From contig JAFLDS010000026.1 of the NCBI GenBank assembly GCA_017302295.1, forward strand, positions 1-40,516: a stretch of DNA of 40,516 bases. The letters run 5' to 3'. Every line of letters starts with the position of its first letter. The stretch's first letter is position 1. The position numbers were made by a program, and so were the translations under genes. The notes under the pieces are model-generated. The model worked only from the letters and a program-made list of their open reading frames with translations, ran no database searches and was not told the DNA's origin. The DNA is from Thauera sp. Its GTDB lineage: Bacteria > Pseudomonadota > Gammaproteobacteria > Burkholderiales > Rhodocyclaceae. Positions 15,786 through 25,154 of this stretch are shown here, piece by piece.

Positions 15786-16613
15786 TCAGGTGGCGCGCTG
15801 AAGGACCACTTCGATCACGAATCGGCTGCCGACGTAGGCCAGCATCAGCGCAACGAACCCGGCCAGCGTCCAGCGCAGGGCGGTGCGCCCGCGCCAGCCC
15901 CGCAGTCGCCGCCCGACCAGCAGCGCGCCGAACAGCAGCCAGGAAATGAAGGCGAAGATCGTTTTGTGATCGACACGGAAGGCGCGGCCGAACAGAGATT
16001 CGGAGAACAGCACGCCGGTGGCGAGGGTCAGCGTCAGCAGGGCGAAGGCGATGCCGATGAGGCGAAACAGCAACGCCTCCATCGTCAGCAGCGGCGGCAG
16101 GCTGTCCAGGACCCGGTCGAAACGGGCATGGTGCAGCCGGCGGCTCGCAATCGCCATCAGCAGCGCATGCAACGCCGCGAGCGTAAACAGGCTGTAGGCG
16201 AGCATGGCGATGATGAAGTGCGCGCGAAAGGCCGGCGAGCCGGCGTTGGCCAGCACGTGTTCGCCCGGAAAGATCACAGGCAGCAGGCTGGCGACGGCGC
16301 CGGCGGGCATGGCGACCGCGTGCAGGCCGTCCAGTCGGGTGTAGAAAGCCTCCACCCAGTAAAAGCAGATCGCGAGCCAGACCATCAGCGACACCGCCAC
16401 GCCGAAGCCGAAGCGCATGCCTTCGCCGGGGAAAAGCGCCAGCTGGAGCGCCGCGCCGTGAGCGAGCAGGGCAAGCAGCAACAGCGCGCGCTCCGGTGTC
16501 GAGACGCAGGGCCTAGCCTGGCGGCCGCCCTCGCTTCGGCAACTGTGCCAGAAGCGGACGCCCAGGCCCGCATACAGCGAGGCGGGAATCAGATGAAGTA
16601 GAATCGAATACAT
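15786..16613 (-). CDS. YpjD-like inner-membrane protein, CcsA/cytochrome c assembly superfamily
   Basis: The 275-residue protein is almost entirely hydrophobic, with about eight membrane helices. It has the CcsA-superfamily layout of an N-terminal helix group and a conserved C-terminal region (AFRVDHKTIFAFISWLLFGALLVGRR). E. coli ypjD occupies the same position next to ffh, so a YpjD-type identity is more likely than a true cytochrome c synthase; the WxxD haem-handling motif of CcsA was not seen. The ATG at 16613 gives MYSILLHLIPASLYAG. A GTG at 16640 is an alternative that would run into the ffh promoter region. It is transcribed divergently from ffh. Confidence 0.85.
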   Translation of the reverse strand: MYSILLHLIPASLYAGLGVRFWHSCRSEGGRQARPCVSTPERALLLLALLAHGAALQLALFPGEGMRFGFGVAVSLMVWLAICFYWVEAFYTRLDGLHAVAMPAGAVASLLPVIFPGEHVLANAGSPAFRAHFIIAMLAYSLFTLAALHALLMAIASRRLHHARFDRVLDSLPPLLTMEALLFRLIGIAFALLTLTLATGVLFSESLFGRAFRVDHKTIFAFISWLLFGALLVGRRLRGWRGRTALRWTLAGFVALMLAYVGSRFVIEVVLQRAT

Positions 16614-16663
16614 AAGTAATCCAAGTCTACTCCAAGTCACTACGCTCCAAGGTCCCCGCGAAC

Positions 16664-18034
16664 ATGCTCGACAATCTTACCCAGCGCCTTTCCAAGGTCG
16701 TCAAGACGCTGCGCGGCCAGGCGCGTCTGACCGAAGACAATATCCAGGACGCGATGCGCGAAGTCAGGCTCGCCCTCCTCGAGGCTGACGTCTCGCTGCC
16801 GGTGGTGAAGGATTTCGTCGCCCGGGTGAAGGAGAAGGCGGTCGGCCAGGAGGTGGTCGGTTCGCTCACGCCTGGCCAGGCGCTGGTCGGTGTCGTCCAT
16901 GACGAACTGAAAGCGCTGATGGGTGGGGCCCACGAGGGCCTGAATCTGGCTACGCAGCCGCCCGCCGTGGTGCTGATGGCCGGTCTGCAGGGCGCCGGCA
17001 AGACCACCACCACCGGCAAGCTTGCCAAACTGCTGCACGAGCAGCAGAAAAAGAAGGTGCTGGTGGTTTCGACCGACGTCTATCGACCGGCCGCCATCGA
17101 GCAGTTGAAGACCGTGGCCGCGCAGGCCGGTGTCGGCTTCTTTCCATCGACACCCGATCAGAAGCCGGTCGACATCGCCCTGGCGGCGGTCGACCATGCG
17201 CGCAAGCATCACGTTGAAGTGCTGCTCGTCGACACCGCCGGCCGGCTGGCGATCGACGAGGCGATGATGGCCGAGATCCAGGCGCTGCATGCGGCGGTGA
17301 AGCCGATCGAGACCCTGTTCGTGGTCGATGCGATGCTGGGCCAGGATGCGGTCAATACTGCGCGGGCGTTCAATGACGCCTTGCCGCTCACCGGGGTCGT
17401 GCTCACCAAGCTCGATGGCGATGCGCGCGGCGGTGCCGCGCTCTCGGTGCGCCATGTGACCGGCAAGCCCCTGAAGTTCGCCGGCGTGGGCGAAAAGCTC
17501 TCCGGCCTGGAGCCCTTTCACCCGGACCGCATGGCGAGTCGCATCCTGGGCATGGGCGACATCCTCGGCCTGGTGGAAGAGGCGCGCCGCGGTGTCGATG
17601 AGGAAAAGGCGCGCGATTTCGCGCAGAAGCTCAAGAGCGGCAAGGGCTTCGATCTCAACGACTTCCGGGATCAGATCGGCCAGATGCGCAAGATGGGCGG
17701 CCTGTCGTCGATGATGGACAAGCTGCCGGCCCAGTTCGCGCAAGCGGCCGGAAAGCTGCAGGGCGGTGCCGAGGAAAAGGCGATCGGGCGCATTGAGGGC
17801 ATCATCAACTCCATGACCCCGCTCGAGCGCGCCAAGCCCGAGATTCTCAAGGCCAGCCGCAAGCGCCGCATCGCCGCTGGCGCGGGCGTGACGGTGCAGG
17901 AGGTGAACCGCCTGCTGAACCAGTTCGAGCAGACGCAGAAGGTCATGAAGCAGTTCTCCAAGGGCGGCATGCAGAAGATGATGCGTGCGATGAAGGGCAT
18001 GCTGCCGGGCGGTCTGCCCGGCATGCCGCGCTGA
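16664..18034 (+). CDS. ffh: Signal recognition particle protein Ffh
   Basis: Ffh is the GTPase of the signal recognition particle and delivers nascent inner-membrane proteins to FtsY with 4.5S RNA. The 456-residue protein has the N domain, the G domain with P-loop GLQGAGKTTTTGKL, DTAGRL and TKLDGDARGG, and a Met-rich M domain (DQIGQMRKMGGLSSMMDKL, and a tail with GGMQKMMRAMKGMLPGG) that binds signal sequences and RNA. The EI24-family gene begins 14 nt after its stop. Confidence 0.98.
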   Translation: MLDNLTQRLSKVVKTLRGQARLTEDNIQDAMREVRLALLEADVSLPVVKDFVARVKEKAVGQEVVGSLTPGQALVGVVHDELKALMGGAHEGLNLATQPPAVVLMAGLQGAGKTTTTGKLAKLLHEQQKKKVLVVSTDVYRPAAIEQLKTVAAQAGVGFFPSTPDQKPVDIALAAVDHARKHHVEVLLVDTAGRLAIDEAMMAEIQALHAAVKPIETLFVVDAMLGQDAVNTARAFNDALPLTGVVLTKLDGDARGGAALSVRHVTGKPLKFAGVGEKLSGLEPFHPDRMASRILGMGDILGLVEEARRGVDEEKARDFAQKLKSGKGFDLNDFRDQIGQMRKMGGLSSMMDKLPAQFAQAAGKLQGGAEEKAIGRIEGIINSMTPLERAKPEILKASRKRRIAAGAGVTVQEVNRLLNQFEQTQKVMKQFSKGGMQKMMRAMKGMLPGGLPGMPR

Positions 18035-18048
18035 ACGCGGAGGGCGCC

Positions 18049-18825
18049 GTGAAGGAGATCCTCGTTGCCTTCGGTCGCGCGTTTCGCAGTCTGTGGCGGC
18101 GCGATATCTTCTGGCATCTGCTGTGGCCGGGCATCGTCGCGCTGGTGCTGTGGATCACCGTCGGCGTGCTGCAGTGGGATCCGATGGTGGCGACTGTGCT
18201 GAATGTCGTCCACGGACTTCCGCTTGTTGGTGAGTGGCTGACGACCAGCGAGACGGTGGCCGCGATCGTGCTGGTGATGCTGAAGATCGGGCTGTTGCTG
18301 GTGTTCGTGCCGCTGATCTATGTCACCGCGGCGGTGTTGGTCGCCACCGTCGCGCTGCCTATCATGCTGGAGCGCGTCGGCCGCCGCGACTATGCCGATC
18401 TCGAGCAGCGCCGTGGCGGATCGAACGCCGGCAGCGCATGGAATGCGATCTTGACCACCGTGCTCTTCGTGTTCGCCCTGCTGCTCTCGTTGCCGTTCTG
18501 GCTCATTCCGGGCGTCGGGCTGATCGTGTCGGTGCTGCTGACCGGCTGGCTCAACCAGCGCGCCTTCGGTTATGACGCGCTGATGCTGCATGCGGACGGC
18601 GACGAGATGCGCCGCCTGCGCGCGGATCAGCGCGTGCCGATGCTGGCGCTCGGCGGGGCATGCGCGCTGCTGGCCTATGTGCCGGTGCTGAACCTGGTTG
18701 CGCCAGCCTATTCCGGCCTTGCCTTCGTGCACTTTCTGCTCGAGGCCCTGCGCCGCGAGCGCACGCGCAATGGCGTCACCCTCATCGATGCTTCCCCCAA
18801 ATCCCTGCCTCGGACGAACGCATGA
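18049..18825 (+). CDS. EI24-domain (CysZ-like) integral membrane protein
   Basis: The 258-residue protein has about six hydrophobic segments and fits the EI24/CysZ superfamily, which includes the sulfate permease CysZ. A sulfate role is not supported here because no cysteine-biosynthesis gene is adjacent. It starts with GTG (MKEILVAFGRAFRSLWRRDIFW) close behind ffh. Its stop overlaps the ATG of the next gene (ATGA), so it is translationally coupled to the CinA-N-like protein. Confidence 0.82.
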   Translation: MKEILVAFGRAFRSLWRRDIFWHLLWPGIVALVLWITVGVLQWDPMVATVLNVVHGLPLVGEWLTTSETVAAIVLVMLKIGLLLVFVPLIYVTAAVLVATVALPIMLERVGRRDYADLEQRRGGSNAGSAWNAILTTVLFVFALLLSLPFWLIPGVGLIVSVLLTGWLNQRAFGYDALMLHADGDEMRRLRADQRVPMLALGGACALLAYVPVLNLVAPAYSGLAFVHFLLEALRRERTRNGVTLIDASPKSLPRTNA

Positions 18826-19571
18826 ATTTCGGTGCTCTGATCATCGGCGACGAGATCCTCTCGGGCCGCCGCAGCGACAAACACCTGGCCAAGGTCATCG
18901 AGATTCTCGGTGCGCGCGGACTCAAACTGTCGTGGGCGCGCTACGCGGGCGATGACGGCGAACGCCTGACCGAGACGCTGCGCCAGACCTTCGCCACTCG
19001 TGACGTTGTGCTGTGCTTCGGCGGCATCGGTGCGACCCCGGATGATCGAACCCGGCAGTCGGCTGCCGCTGCGCTCGGCGTCGAACTCGCCCTGCATCCG
19101 GAGGCCGAGGCCGAGATACGCGCCCGCTTCGGTGCCGAGATCACGCCTGAGCGCCTGCAGATGGGTGTGTTCCCGGTGGGTAGCCAGATCATCCCCAATC
19201 CGTTCAATCGCATTCCGGGTTTCGCCATCCGCCAGCACTACTTTGCTCCGGGCTTTCCGGTCATGTCCTGGCCGATGATGGAATGGGTGCTCGACACGCA
19301 TTACGCGCACCTTTTCCATGCCGAGGATTACGTCGAGAGCGCGGTCACGGTATGGGACGCCTACGAGGGGCAACTCATCCACCTGATGCAGGAGGTCACG
19401 CTCGCCTACCCGCGTGCAACGCTTTTCAGCCTGCCGACGATCGCCGCCGAAGGCCAGCGACGCTCCCTCGAACTCGGCATGAAGGGCCCGGCTGCGGATG
19501 TGGCGGAAGCGATGGCGCGCATCAAGACTGCGCTTGCCGATCGCGGTCTCGCGTGGGAAGACAAGGCCTGA
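18822..19571 (+). CDS. Stand-alone CinA-N/MoaB-like molybdopterin-binding domain protein
   Basis: The 249-residue protein starts with FGALIIGDEILSGRRSDKHL and carries CFGGIGATPDDRTRQSAA, the hallmarks of the MoaB/Mog (MoCF) fold found at the N-terminus of CinA. The C-terminal nicotinamide-nucleotide amidase domain of CinA is missing, so this is the COG1058-only form. Such proteins have been linked to nucleotide-pyrophosphatase or molybdopterin-related activities, but the substrate here is unknown. It overlaps the EI24 gene upstream and lies 11 nt before the YgjP-like gene. Confidence 0.85.
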   Translation: MNFGALIIGDEILSGRRSDKHLAKVIEILGARGLKLSWARYAGDDGERLTETLRQTFATRDVVLCFGGIGATPDDRTRQSAAAALGVELALHPEAEAEIRARFGAEITPERLQMGVFPVGSQIIPNPFNRIPGFAIRQHYFAPGFPVMSWPMMEWVLDTHYAHLFHAEDYVESAVTVWDAYEGQLIHLMQEVTLAYPRATLFSLPTIAAEGQRRSLELGMKGPAADVAEAMARIKTALADRGLAWEDKA

Positions 19572-19582
19572 GGCGTTCGCCG

Positions 19583-20341
19583 ATGTCCCGTGCCGCGCGT
19601 TCCGCAGCCCACGAGGCGCCCCACGTCATCGACATCGGGGGGACGCGGGTCGCGCTCACGCTGCGCCGCTCGTCCAGGCGATCGTTCGCGCTTCAGGTGG
19701 ATCATCGCGGTGCCCGCATCGCCGCGCCGCTTCAGGCAAGCCTTCACGACGTCGAGCGCTTCGTGCGCGAGCACGGGCAGTGGCTGCTCGATCGCCTTCG
19801 CGCTCGCGCCGCGGCAGCGCCCAGGCCTTTCGCCGTGGTCGATGGCGCGCTGCTGCCGGTGCTGGGTCGAAGCCTGCGATTGCGCCTGCTCGACGGCAGG
19901 AGGGCGCAATGGCGGCTTGCCGCCGACGGCATCGAGGAACTCGCGATCCCGGCCGCGTCCGACCCCGCGCGTGCGCTCGTTCGGGCACTGCAGAGCCGCG
20001 CCCTGGCCTGGTATCGCAATCGCGTGGACGAGTTCTGCCTGCGCATCGGCCGCCCGGCGCCGGCGGTGCGTCTGTCGAACGCCCGCACGCGCTGGGGAAG
20101 CTGCAGTAGCGCGAGTGGCATCCGGCTGCACTGGCGCCTGATTCACCTGCGGCCTGCGCTGATCGACTATGTGGTTGCGCACGAGGTCGCACACCTGGTC
20201 GAGATGAACCATTCACCTCGATTCTGGGCGGTGGTCGAGCGCCTCTACCCCGACTGGCGTGGGGCGCGTGTCGAACTGCGCGCCGCTTCGGGGCAATTGC
20301 CCTGCCTGGGCACTCCGGTTGTCAGCGGCGTGGAAGATTGA
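19583..20341 (+). CDS. YgjP-like (SprT/WLM-type) zinc metallopeptidase
   Basis: The 252-residue protein has an N-terminal beta-rich region, then TRWGSCSSASGIRLHWRLIHLRP followed by the zinc motif HEVAH (residues 200-204), with H210 in NHSPRFW as probable third ligand. This is the YgjP/DUF45 metal-dependent hydrolase family. Family function is poorly defined. The ATG at 19583 was chosen because it follows the upstream stop closely and gives the normal family length. It is the last gene of a probable ffh-EI24-CinA-N-YgjP run. Confidence 0.88.
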   Translation: MSRAARSAAHEAPHVIDIGGTRVALTLRRSSRRSFALQVDHRGARIAAPLQASLHDVERFVREHGQWLLDRLRARAAAAPRPFAVVDGALLPVLGRSLRLRLLDGRRAQWRLAADGIEELAIPAASDPARALVRALQSRALAWYRNRVDEFCLRIGRPAPAVRLSNARTRWGSCSSASGIRLHWRLIHLRPALIDYVVAHEVAHLVEMNHSPRFWAVVERLYPDWRGARVELRAASGQLPCLGTPVVSGVED

Positions 20342-20369
20342 TCCGATCCGGTTTCCGGCGGGCGCCGGG

Positions 20370-20378
20370 TGCTAGCAT
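20370..20378 (+). promoter_or_regulatory. Possible extended -10 promoter of sodC
   Basis: TGCTAGCAT fits the extended -10 pattern TGnTAnnnT and lies about 100 nt before the sodC start, in the short gap after the YgjP-like gene. No good -35 was found, so this is a weak call. Confidence 0.3.
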
Positions 20379-20477
20379 CGCCGTGCCACGCTCGCATCTT
20401 GGTGGCGTGCCACAGGCCTGACGATCGGCGAGGCGCCGGCCGTCGTGTTCATCGTCGTTCCAACGGAGAGTTGGCCC

Positions 20478-21020
20478 ATGAAGATCAGGAAAACGGTTGT
20501 CTTGCTCGGCACGGCAGTTGCGATTGCCGCAGCCTCGATGCCCTCGGCGCTTGCTGCGCCGGACAAGGTTGTCGAACTCCATGTCGTCTCTGCGGCGGGA
20601 GTCGGTGTCGCGGCGGGGACGGTCACCGTGTCGGAGAGCCGCTACGGGCTCGTGTTCACGCCAAACCTGAAGGGTCTGCCACCGGGGCTGCATGGCTTCC
20701 ATGTACATGAGAAGCCCAGTTGTGCGGCGCTGGACAAGGACGGCAAGCTTGTTGCGGCGCTCGGTGCCGGCGGGCACTACGATCCCCAGGGAAGCAAGAA
20801 GCACGACTCGCCCTGGGGCGACGGCCACCTCGGCGATCTGCCGCCGCTCTATGTGGACGCCGCTGGCAATGCGATGCAGGCGGTGCTGGCGCCGCGCCTG
20901 AAGCTTTCCGACCTCGAAGGCCGTTCGCTGATGGTGCACGCTGGAGGCGACAACCATAGCGACCACCCGGAGCCGCTCGGCGGTGGCGGGGCGCGTATCG
21001 TTTGCGGCGTGATCCAGTGA
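20478..21020 (+). CDS. sodC: Periplasmic Cu,Zn superoxide dismutase SodC
   Basis: SodC converts superoxide to peroxide and oxygen in the periplasm. The 180-residue precursor has a cleavable signal peptide ending near ALA-A (residues 1-27). Copper ligands H75, H77, H100 and H154, zinc ligands H109, H117 and D120 (H100 bridging) and the C82-C176 disulfide pair are all present. The ATG at 20478 has an upstream GGAGAG and begins the signal peptide directly; the frame is open upstream for 11 codons without a signal-like sequence. Confidence 0.95.
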   Translation: MKIRKTVVLLGTAVAIAAASMPSALAAPDKVVELHVVSAAGVGVAAGTVTVSESRYGLVFTPNLKGLPPGLHGFHVHEKPSCAALDKDGKLVAALGAGGHYDPQGSKKHDSPWGDGHLGDLPPLYVDAAGNAMQAVLAPRLKLSDLEGRSLMVHAGGDNHSDHPEPLGGGGARIVCGVIQ

Positions 21021-21118
21021 TCGCTCATCCGCGGTGAGGTCCGGCAGACCGTGCGTTCGAGCGCGCGGCTGCAGCGGGGAGGCGAATTGATCTTCGACGA
21101 GGCAAGAGGCTGTTCCAA

Positions 21119-21535
21119 ATGAAATATCTTCACACCATGGTGCGGGTGCGCGATCTCGAGGCCTCGCTCAAGTTCTACACGGTGCTGGGCCTGCGTGAAG
21201 TCCGCCGCGCGGACTACGCGAAGGGGCGCTTCACGCTGGTTTATCTCGCTGCCCCGGGCGACGAAGCGGCCCAGGTTGAGCTCACCTACAACTGGGATCC
21301 CGAAGACTATGGCAGCGCGCGCAACTTTGGCCACATCGCGTATGAGGTCGACGACATCTACGCGGTGTGCCAGCGCCTGAGCGACGCGGGCATCACGATC
21401 AATCGTCCTCCGCGCGACGGCCACATGGCCTTCGTGCGTTCCCCGGATCTGATCTCGATCGAACTGCTGCAGAAGGGTGGGGCGCTGGCTGCGCAGGAGC
21501 CCTGGGCATCGATGCCCAATGTCGGCGTGTGGTGA
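21119..21535 (+). CDS. gloA: Lactoylglutathione lyase (glyoxalase I)
   Basis: GloA isomerises the methylglyoxal-glutathione hemithioacetal to S-lactoylglutathione in the cytoplasm. The 138-residue protein has the two-half vicinal-oxygen-chelate fold and the four metal ligands H5, E54, H72 and E115, matching the nickel-type E. coli enzyme. The C-terminal segment (EPWASMPNVGVW) is typical of proteobacterial GloA. It stands 98 nt after sodC and 85 nt before the type I secretion genes. An imperfect GC-rich hairpin at 21544-21567 follows it but lacks a T-tract. Confidence 0.95.
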   Translation: MKYLHTMVRVRDLEASLKFYTVLGLREVRRADYAKGRFTLVYLAAPGDEAAQVELTYNWDPEDYGSARNFGHIAYEVDDIYAVCQRLSDAGITINRPPRDGHMAFVRSPDLISIELLQKGGALAAQEPWASMPNVGVW

Positions 21536-21620
21536 GTCGGTGCGCCCGGGGCTGGCCCGGGGCGCCCGCTTCCGGAATGCGCTCCCGACAGCCCCCTGAA
21601 ACCCTTCACAAGACCGCTCG

Positions 21621-23357
21621 ATGGCAAGCAAGCAGGGCGAAAGCCCGTCTGATCTGAGCAAGGCGCTGCAGTCGCAGAAGCCACTGTTCCACAATGTCGT
21701 CTTTTTCAGCTTCTTCATCAACCTGCTGGTGATGACGCCAACGGTGTACATGCTGGAGGTGTACGACCGCGTCGTGAACAGTCGCAGCCTGACGACGCTC
21801 GCGATGCTGACGCTGATCGTCGTCGCCGGCTACACCGTGATGGCGCTGCTGGAGTGGGTGCGCATGCGGGTGATGCATCAGGCGGCCCTGCGCTTCGATG
21901 CCCGCATGGGCGAGCGCATGTTCGATACGGTGCTGGAAGCCAACCTGCGGCGCGTCCAGGGGGCGACGCCGCAGGTCTTCAACGATCTGCGCACGGTGCG
22001 CGAGTTCTTCTACAGCCCGGCGCTGATGGCGCTGGTCGATGTTCCGCTGGCGATGACCTACATCGTCGTGATCGTCCTCATCAACCCCTACATGGGCCTG
22101 TTCTCGCTTGTCGGTGCGCTGCTGCAGGTCGGGCTCGCGGCGCTCACCGAGCGCGACACCCAGGCGCCGCTCGCCCGTGCCAACCAGGCGGCGATCGCGG
22201 CGCAGAGCTATGCCGGGAACAGCCTGCGCGATGCACAGGTCATCGAGTCGATGGGCATGGAGCGCGGCATCCTGCAGCGCTGGCTGCGCCGCCAGCACGA
22301 ATTTCTCGCCTTGCAGGCCAGTGCCTCGGACAAGGCCGGGGCTTATGCCTCGCTGTCGAGGTTCGTACAGCTCGCCCAGGCTTCGCTGCTGCTCGGCGCA
22401 GGTTGCTGGCTGACGGTGGAAGGGCAGTTCCCGGGCGGCGGCGCGATGATGATCGTCGCCTCTACGCTGGGTGGCCGGGTGCTCGCGCCCATCGTCCAGG
22501 TCATCGGCGGTTGGCGGCAGGTCGTCAATGCGCGCGATGCCTATGGCCGTCTCGACAGATTGCTTGCGAGCGTGCCGCTGCGGGAGGCCGGAATGCCCTT
22601 GCCCGTACCTAAGGGGGTGCTTTCGGTAGAGAACGCTTATGCCGCAGCGCCGGGCTCGCAGGCGCCGATCTTGCGCGGCGTGAGCTTCGTGCTGCAGCCG
22701 GGGAAGGTCCTGGCGCTGATCGGGCCCTCGGCTTCCGGAAAGTCGAGTCTTGCGCGTTTGCTGGTCGGTGTGTGGCCGGCAGCCAGTGGCAAGGTGCGGC
22801 TGGACGGGGTCGATGTCCATCCCTGGAGCAAGCGCGAACTCGGCCCGCATCTGGGCTACCTGCCTCAGGGCGTCGAGCTGTTCGACGGCACGCTGGCCGA
22901 GAACATCGCCCGCTTTGGCGAGCTGGACATGCACAGGGTCGAGGCGGCAGCCAGGGCGGTCGGTGTGCACCAGGCCATCCTGCAACTGCCCAATGGCTAC
23001 GAGACCGCCGTCGGCGAAGAAGGGAGTTTCCTGTCCGGTGGCCTGCGGCAGCGCGTCGGCATCGCCCGGGCGATCTACGGCGACCCCCGCCTCGTGGTGC
23101 TCGACGAGCCCAACTCGAGTCTGGACGAGGACGGCGAGCGCGCGCTGCTCGAGACCCTGCTGGACCTCAAGGCCCGGGGGGTGACGGTCGTGGTGATCAC
23201 CCATCGCACGAGCGTGCTGGCTGCGGTGGATCAGATATTGATCCTGCAGGACGGGCAGGTGAAGGCGCACGGCCCTCGCGACGAGGTTCTCGCCGCACTG
23301 CAGGGCGGCGCGCAGCGCGCTGCGCAGGCTGCGGCAGCGCCGGCGCTTGCCGCCTGA
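21621..23357 (+). CDS. Type I secretion ABC transporter, first subunit (PrtD-like)
   Basis: This 578-residue membrane-spanning ABC protein has an N-terminal transmembrane domain (about residues 20-310; TPTVYMLEVYDRVVNSRS is typical of type I secretion permeases) and a C-terminal ATPase. Walker A is GPSASGKS at about 368 and Walker B is LVVLDEPNSSLDE with its catalytic Glu. The H-loop is ITHRTS. The signature reads LSGGL (471-475) instead of LSGGQ. There is no N-terminal C39 peptidase or C39-like domain, so it is of the PrtD/protease-exporter type. A homologous ABC gene follows after 10 nt. Confidence 0.93.
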   Translation: MASKQGESPSDLSKALQSQKPLFHNVVFFSFFINLLVMTPTVYMLEVYDRVVNSRSLTTLAMLTLIVVAGYTVMALLEWVRMRVMHQAALRFDARMGERMFDTVLEANLRRVQGATPQVFNDLRTVREFFYSPALMALVDVPLAMTYIVVIVLINPYMGLFSLVGALLQVGLAALTERDTQAPLARANQAAIAAQSYAGNSLRDAQVIESMGMERGILQRWLRRQHEFLALQASASDKAGAYASLSRFVQLAQASLLLGAGCWLTVEGQFPGGGAMMIVASTLGGRVLAPIVQVIGGWRQVVNARDAYGRLDRLLASVPLREAGMPLPVPKGVLSVENAYAAAPGSQAPILRGVSFVLQPGKVLALIGPSASGKSSLARLLVGVWPAASGKVRLDGVDVHPWSKRELGPHLGYLPQGVELFDGTLAENIARFGELDMHRVEAAARAVGVHQAILQLPNGYETAVGEEGSFLSGGLRQRVGIARAIYGDPRLVVLDEPNSSLDEDGERALLETLLDLKARGVTVVVITHRTSVLAAVDQILILQDGQVKAHGPRDEVLAALQGGAQRAAQAAAAPALAA

Positions 23358-23367
23358 CACCGCCTCG

Positions 23368-25119
23368 ATGCAGCGACGACTTGCCATGAATCTATCCCGG
23401 TCCATCCAGCGCAGCGCGCTCGGCACCACGCTGTGGGCCTTCCGCCGTGAATTTGCGGTCTGCCTGGCCTTCACTGTCTTGATCAACGTGTTGATGTTGA
23501 CGCCTACGCTGTACATGCTGCAGGTGTTCGATCGCGTGATGGTGAGCCACAACATCATGACGCTGCTGGCACTGACGCTGGTCATGCTGTTCTTTTTTGC
23601 CGTGCTGGCCTTTGCCGAGTGGGCCCGGTCGCGTTTGCTCGTGCGCCTCGGCGTCCGCTTCGATGAAGTGTTGGGTGCGCGCGTGTTCTCCGCCGGCTTT
23701 CAGGCCAGCCTCGCCCATGGCCGGCACCAGCCGGCCAAGACCTTCGCGGAGCTGACGAATCTGCGGCAGTTCGTGACCGGACCCGGGCTTTTCGCCTTCA
23801 TGGATGCGCCGTGGACGCCGATCTACCTGCTCGTGCTGTTCCTGCTGCATCCTGCGCTGGGTTGGCTGGGGGTGCTGTTCGCGCTGCTGCTGCTGGGGCT
23901 GGCCGTGCTGTCGCACCGGCTTACGCGTGCGCGCGTCGAGGCGGCGCTGGATGCCGGCACCCAGGTTGGAACCTTCCTGCACGGCAAGCTGCGCAATGCC
24001 GAGCTCATCGAAGCCATTGGCATGCGCGATAACCTGCGGAAGCGTTGGGCTGCGAGGCATCGGGCGTATCTGGGGCTGAACGGACAGGCGGTCGATGCCG
24101 GCGCGCGGGTTCAGTCGCTTGCCAAGTTCGTCCGCTACACCGTTCAGTCCTTGTCGCTCGGGGCCGGCGCGCTGCTCGTGATCAAGGGTGAGTTGAGTGC
24201 CGGTGCGATGGTCGCGGCCAATGTGCTGATGGGGCGGGCAACGCAACCGCTGGATCAGGTCGTCGGCAACTGGAAGGGTTTCCTCGGTGCGCGCAAGGCC
24301 TTCCTTGGCCTGGATGCGCTGCTCGGCGAGTTCCCTCCGCGGGAAAGCGGCGTTGTGCATGCTGCACCGCGGGCCGGCGTGAGCATCAGAGACCTCGTTG
24401 CGCCCGCACCGGGGCGCAGTGAGCCGATCCTGAAGGGGCTCACCGCGGACTTCGAACCCGGGCAGGTCGTCGGTATCGTCGGCGCGTCGGGCTCGGGCAA
24501 GTCCACGTTGGCGCGGGCCCTGGTGGGAATCTGGCCCGGACGGGAGGGGGAGGTGCTCATCGACGGCGAACCGATCGAAAGCTGGGATCGCGAGCAGCTG
24601 GGCCCCTTTCTCGGCTACCTGCCGCAGGACATCGAGCTGTTCGAGGGCACGATCGCGGAAAACGTCGCCCGCTTCGGCACACTGGATCCGGACAAGGTGA
24701 TCCGCGCCTGCGAGCGCGCCGGTGTGCACGACGTGATCCTGCGCTTTCCCAAGGGCTACGACACCCCGGTCGGCGAAGCCGGCAGCCTGCTCTCCGGTGG
24801 GCAGCGGCAGCGCATCGGACTGGCGCGGGCCATGTATGGCGACCCGCGCCTCATCGTCCTCGACGAGCCCAACTCCAACCTCGACGACGTGGGTGAGGCG
24901 GCGCTGGCCAACGCGGTGAAGGATCTCAGGGATCAGGGCAGCACGGTGTTCCTGATCACCCATCGCCGCGGGGTCGTGATGCTGGCCGATCGCCTGCTGG
25001 TGCTCGATCAGGGGCGCATCGCCTACTTCGGCAGCACGCCGCAGGTGCTGGCCGCGCTCGCGGGCAGTTCCCGCAGGGCCCCGGAAGCCGACGGCGACGC
25101 CTCGCCGCAGCCCGCGTGA
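23368..25119 (+). CDS. Type I secretion ABC transporter, second subunit (PrtD-like)
   Basis: This is a second complete ABC exporter half, homologous to the gene just upstream and about 580 residues long. The permease domain (LMLTPTLYMLQVFDRVMVSHN) is followed by an ATPase with Walker A GASGSGKST, canonical signature LSGGQ, Walker B LIVLDEPNSNLDD and H-loop ITHRRG. Starts are possible at ATG 23368 or ATG 23386; neither has a clear ribosome binding site. Its stop overlaps a GTG in the adaptor frame. Being adjacent and homologous, the two ABC proteins probably form a heterodimer, which is inference. Confidence 0.93.
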   Translation: MQRRLAMNLSRSIQRSALGTTLWAFRREFAVCLAFTVLINVLMLTPTLYMLQVFDRVMVSHNIMTLLALTLVMLFFFAVLAFAEWARSRLLVRLGVRFDEVLGARVFSAGFQASLAHGRHQPAKTFAELTNLRQFVTGPGLFAFMDAPWTPIYLLVLFLLHPALGWLGVLFALLLLGLAVLSHRLTRARVEAALDAGTQVGTFLHGKLRNAELIEAIGMRDNLRKRWAARHRAYLGLNGQAVDAGARVQSLAKFVRYTVQSLSLGAGALLVIKGELSAGAMVAANVLMGRATQPLDQVVGNWKGFLGARKAFLGLDALLGEFPPRESGVVHAAPRAGVSIRDLVAPAPGRSEPILKGLTADFEPGQVVGIVGASGSGKSTLARALVGIWPGREGEVLIDGEPIESWDREQLGPFLGYLPQDIELFEGTIAENVARFGTLDPDKVIRACERAGVHDVILRFPKGYDTPVGEAGSLLSGGQRQRIGLARAMYGDPRLIVLDEPNSNLDDVGEAALANAVKDLRDQGSTVFLITHRRGVVMLADRLLVLDQGRIAYFGSTPQVLAALAGSSRRAPEADGDASPQPA

Positions 25120-25154
25120 CCCCCCTCATTTCGCGAATCCAACGGAAATCCTTC

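Noticed and set aside
20381-20415. Inverted or direct repeat CGTGCCAC upstream of sodC
   Set aside because: The two copies are short and the inverted pairing is imperfect; it is not distinguishable from chance in GC-rich DNA.
21544-21567. GC-rich hairpin after gloA
   Set aside because: It has an internal G-G mismatch and no following T-tract, so it was not listed as a terminator.
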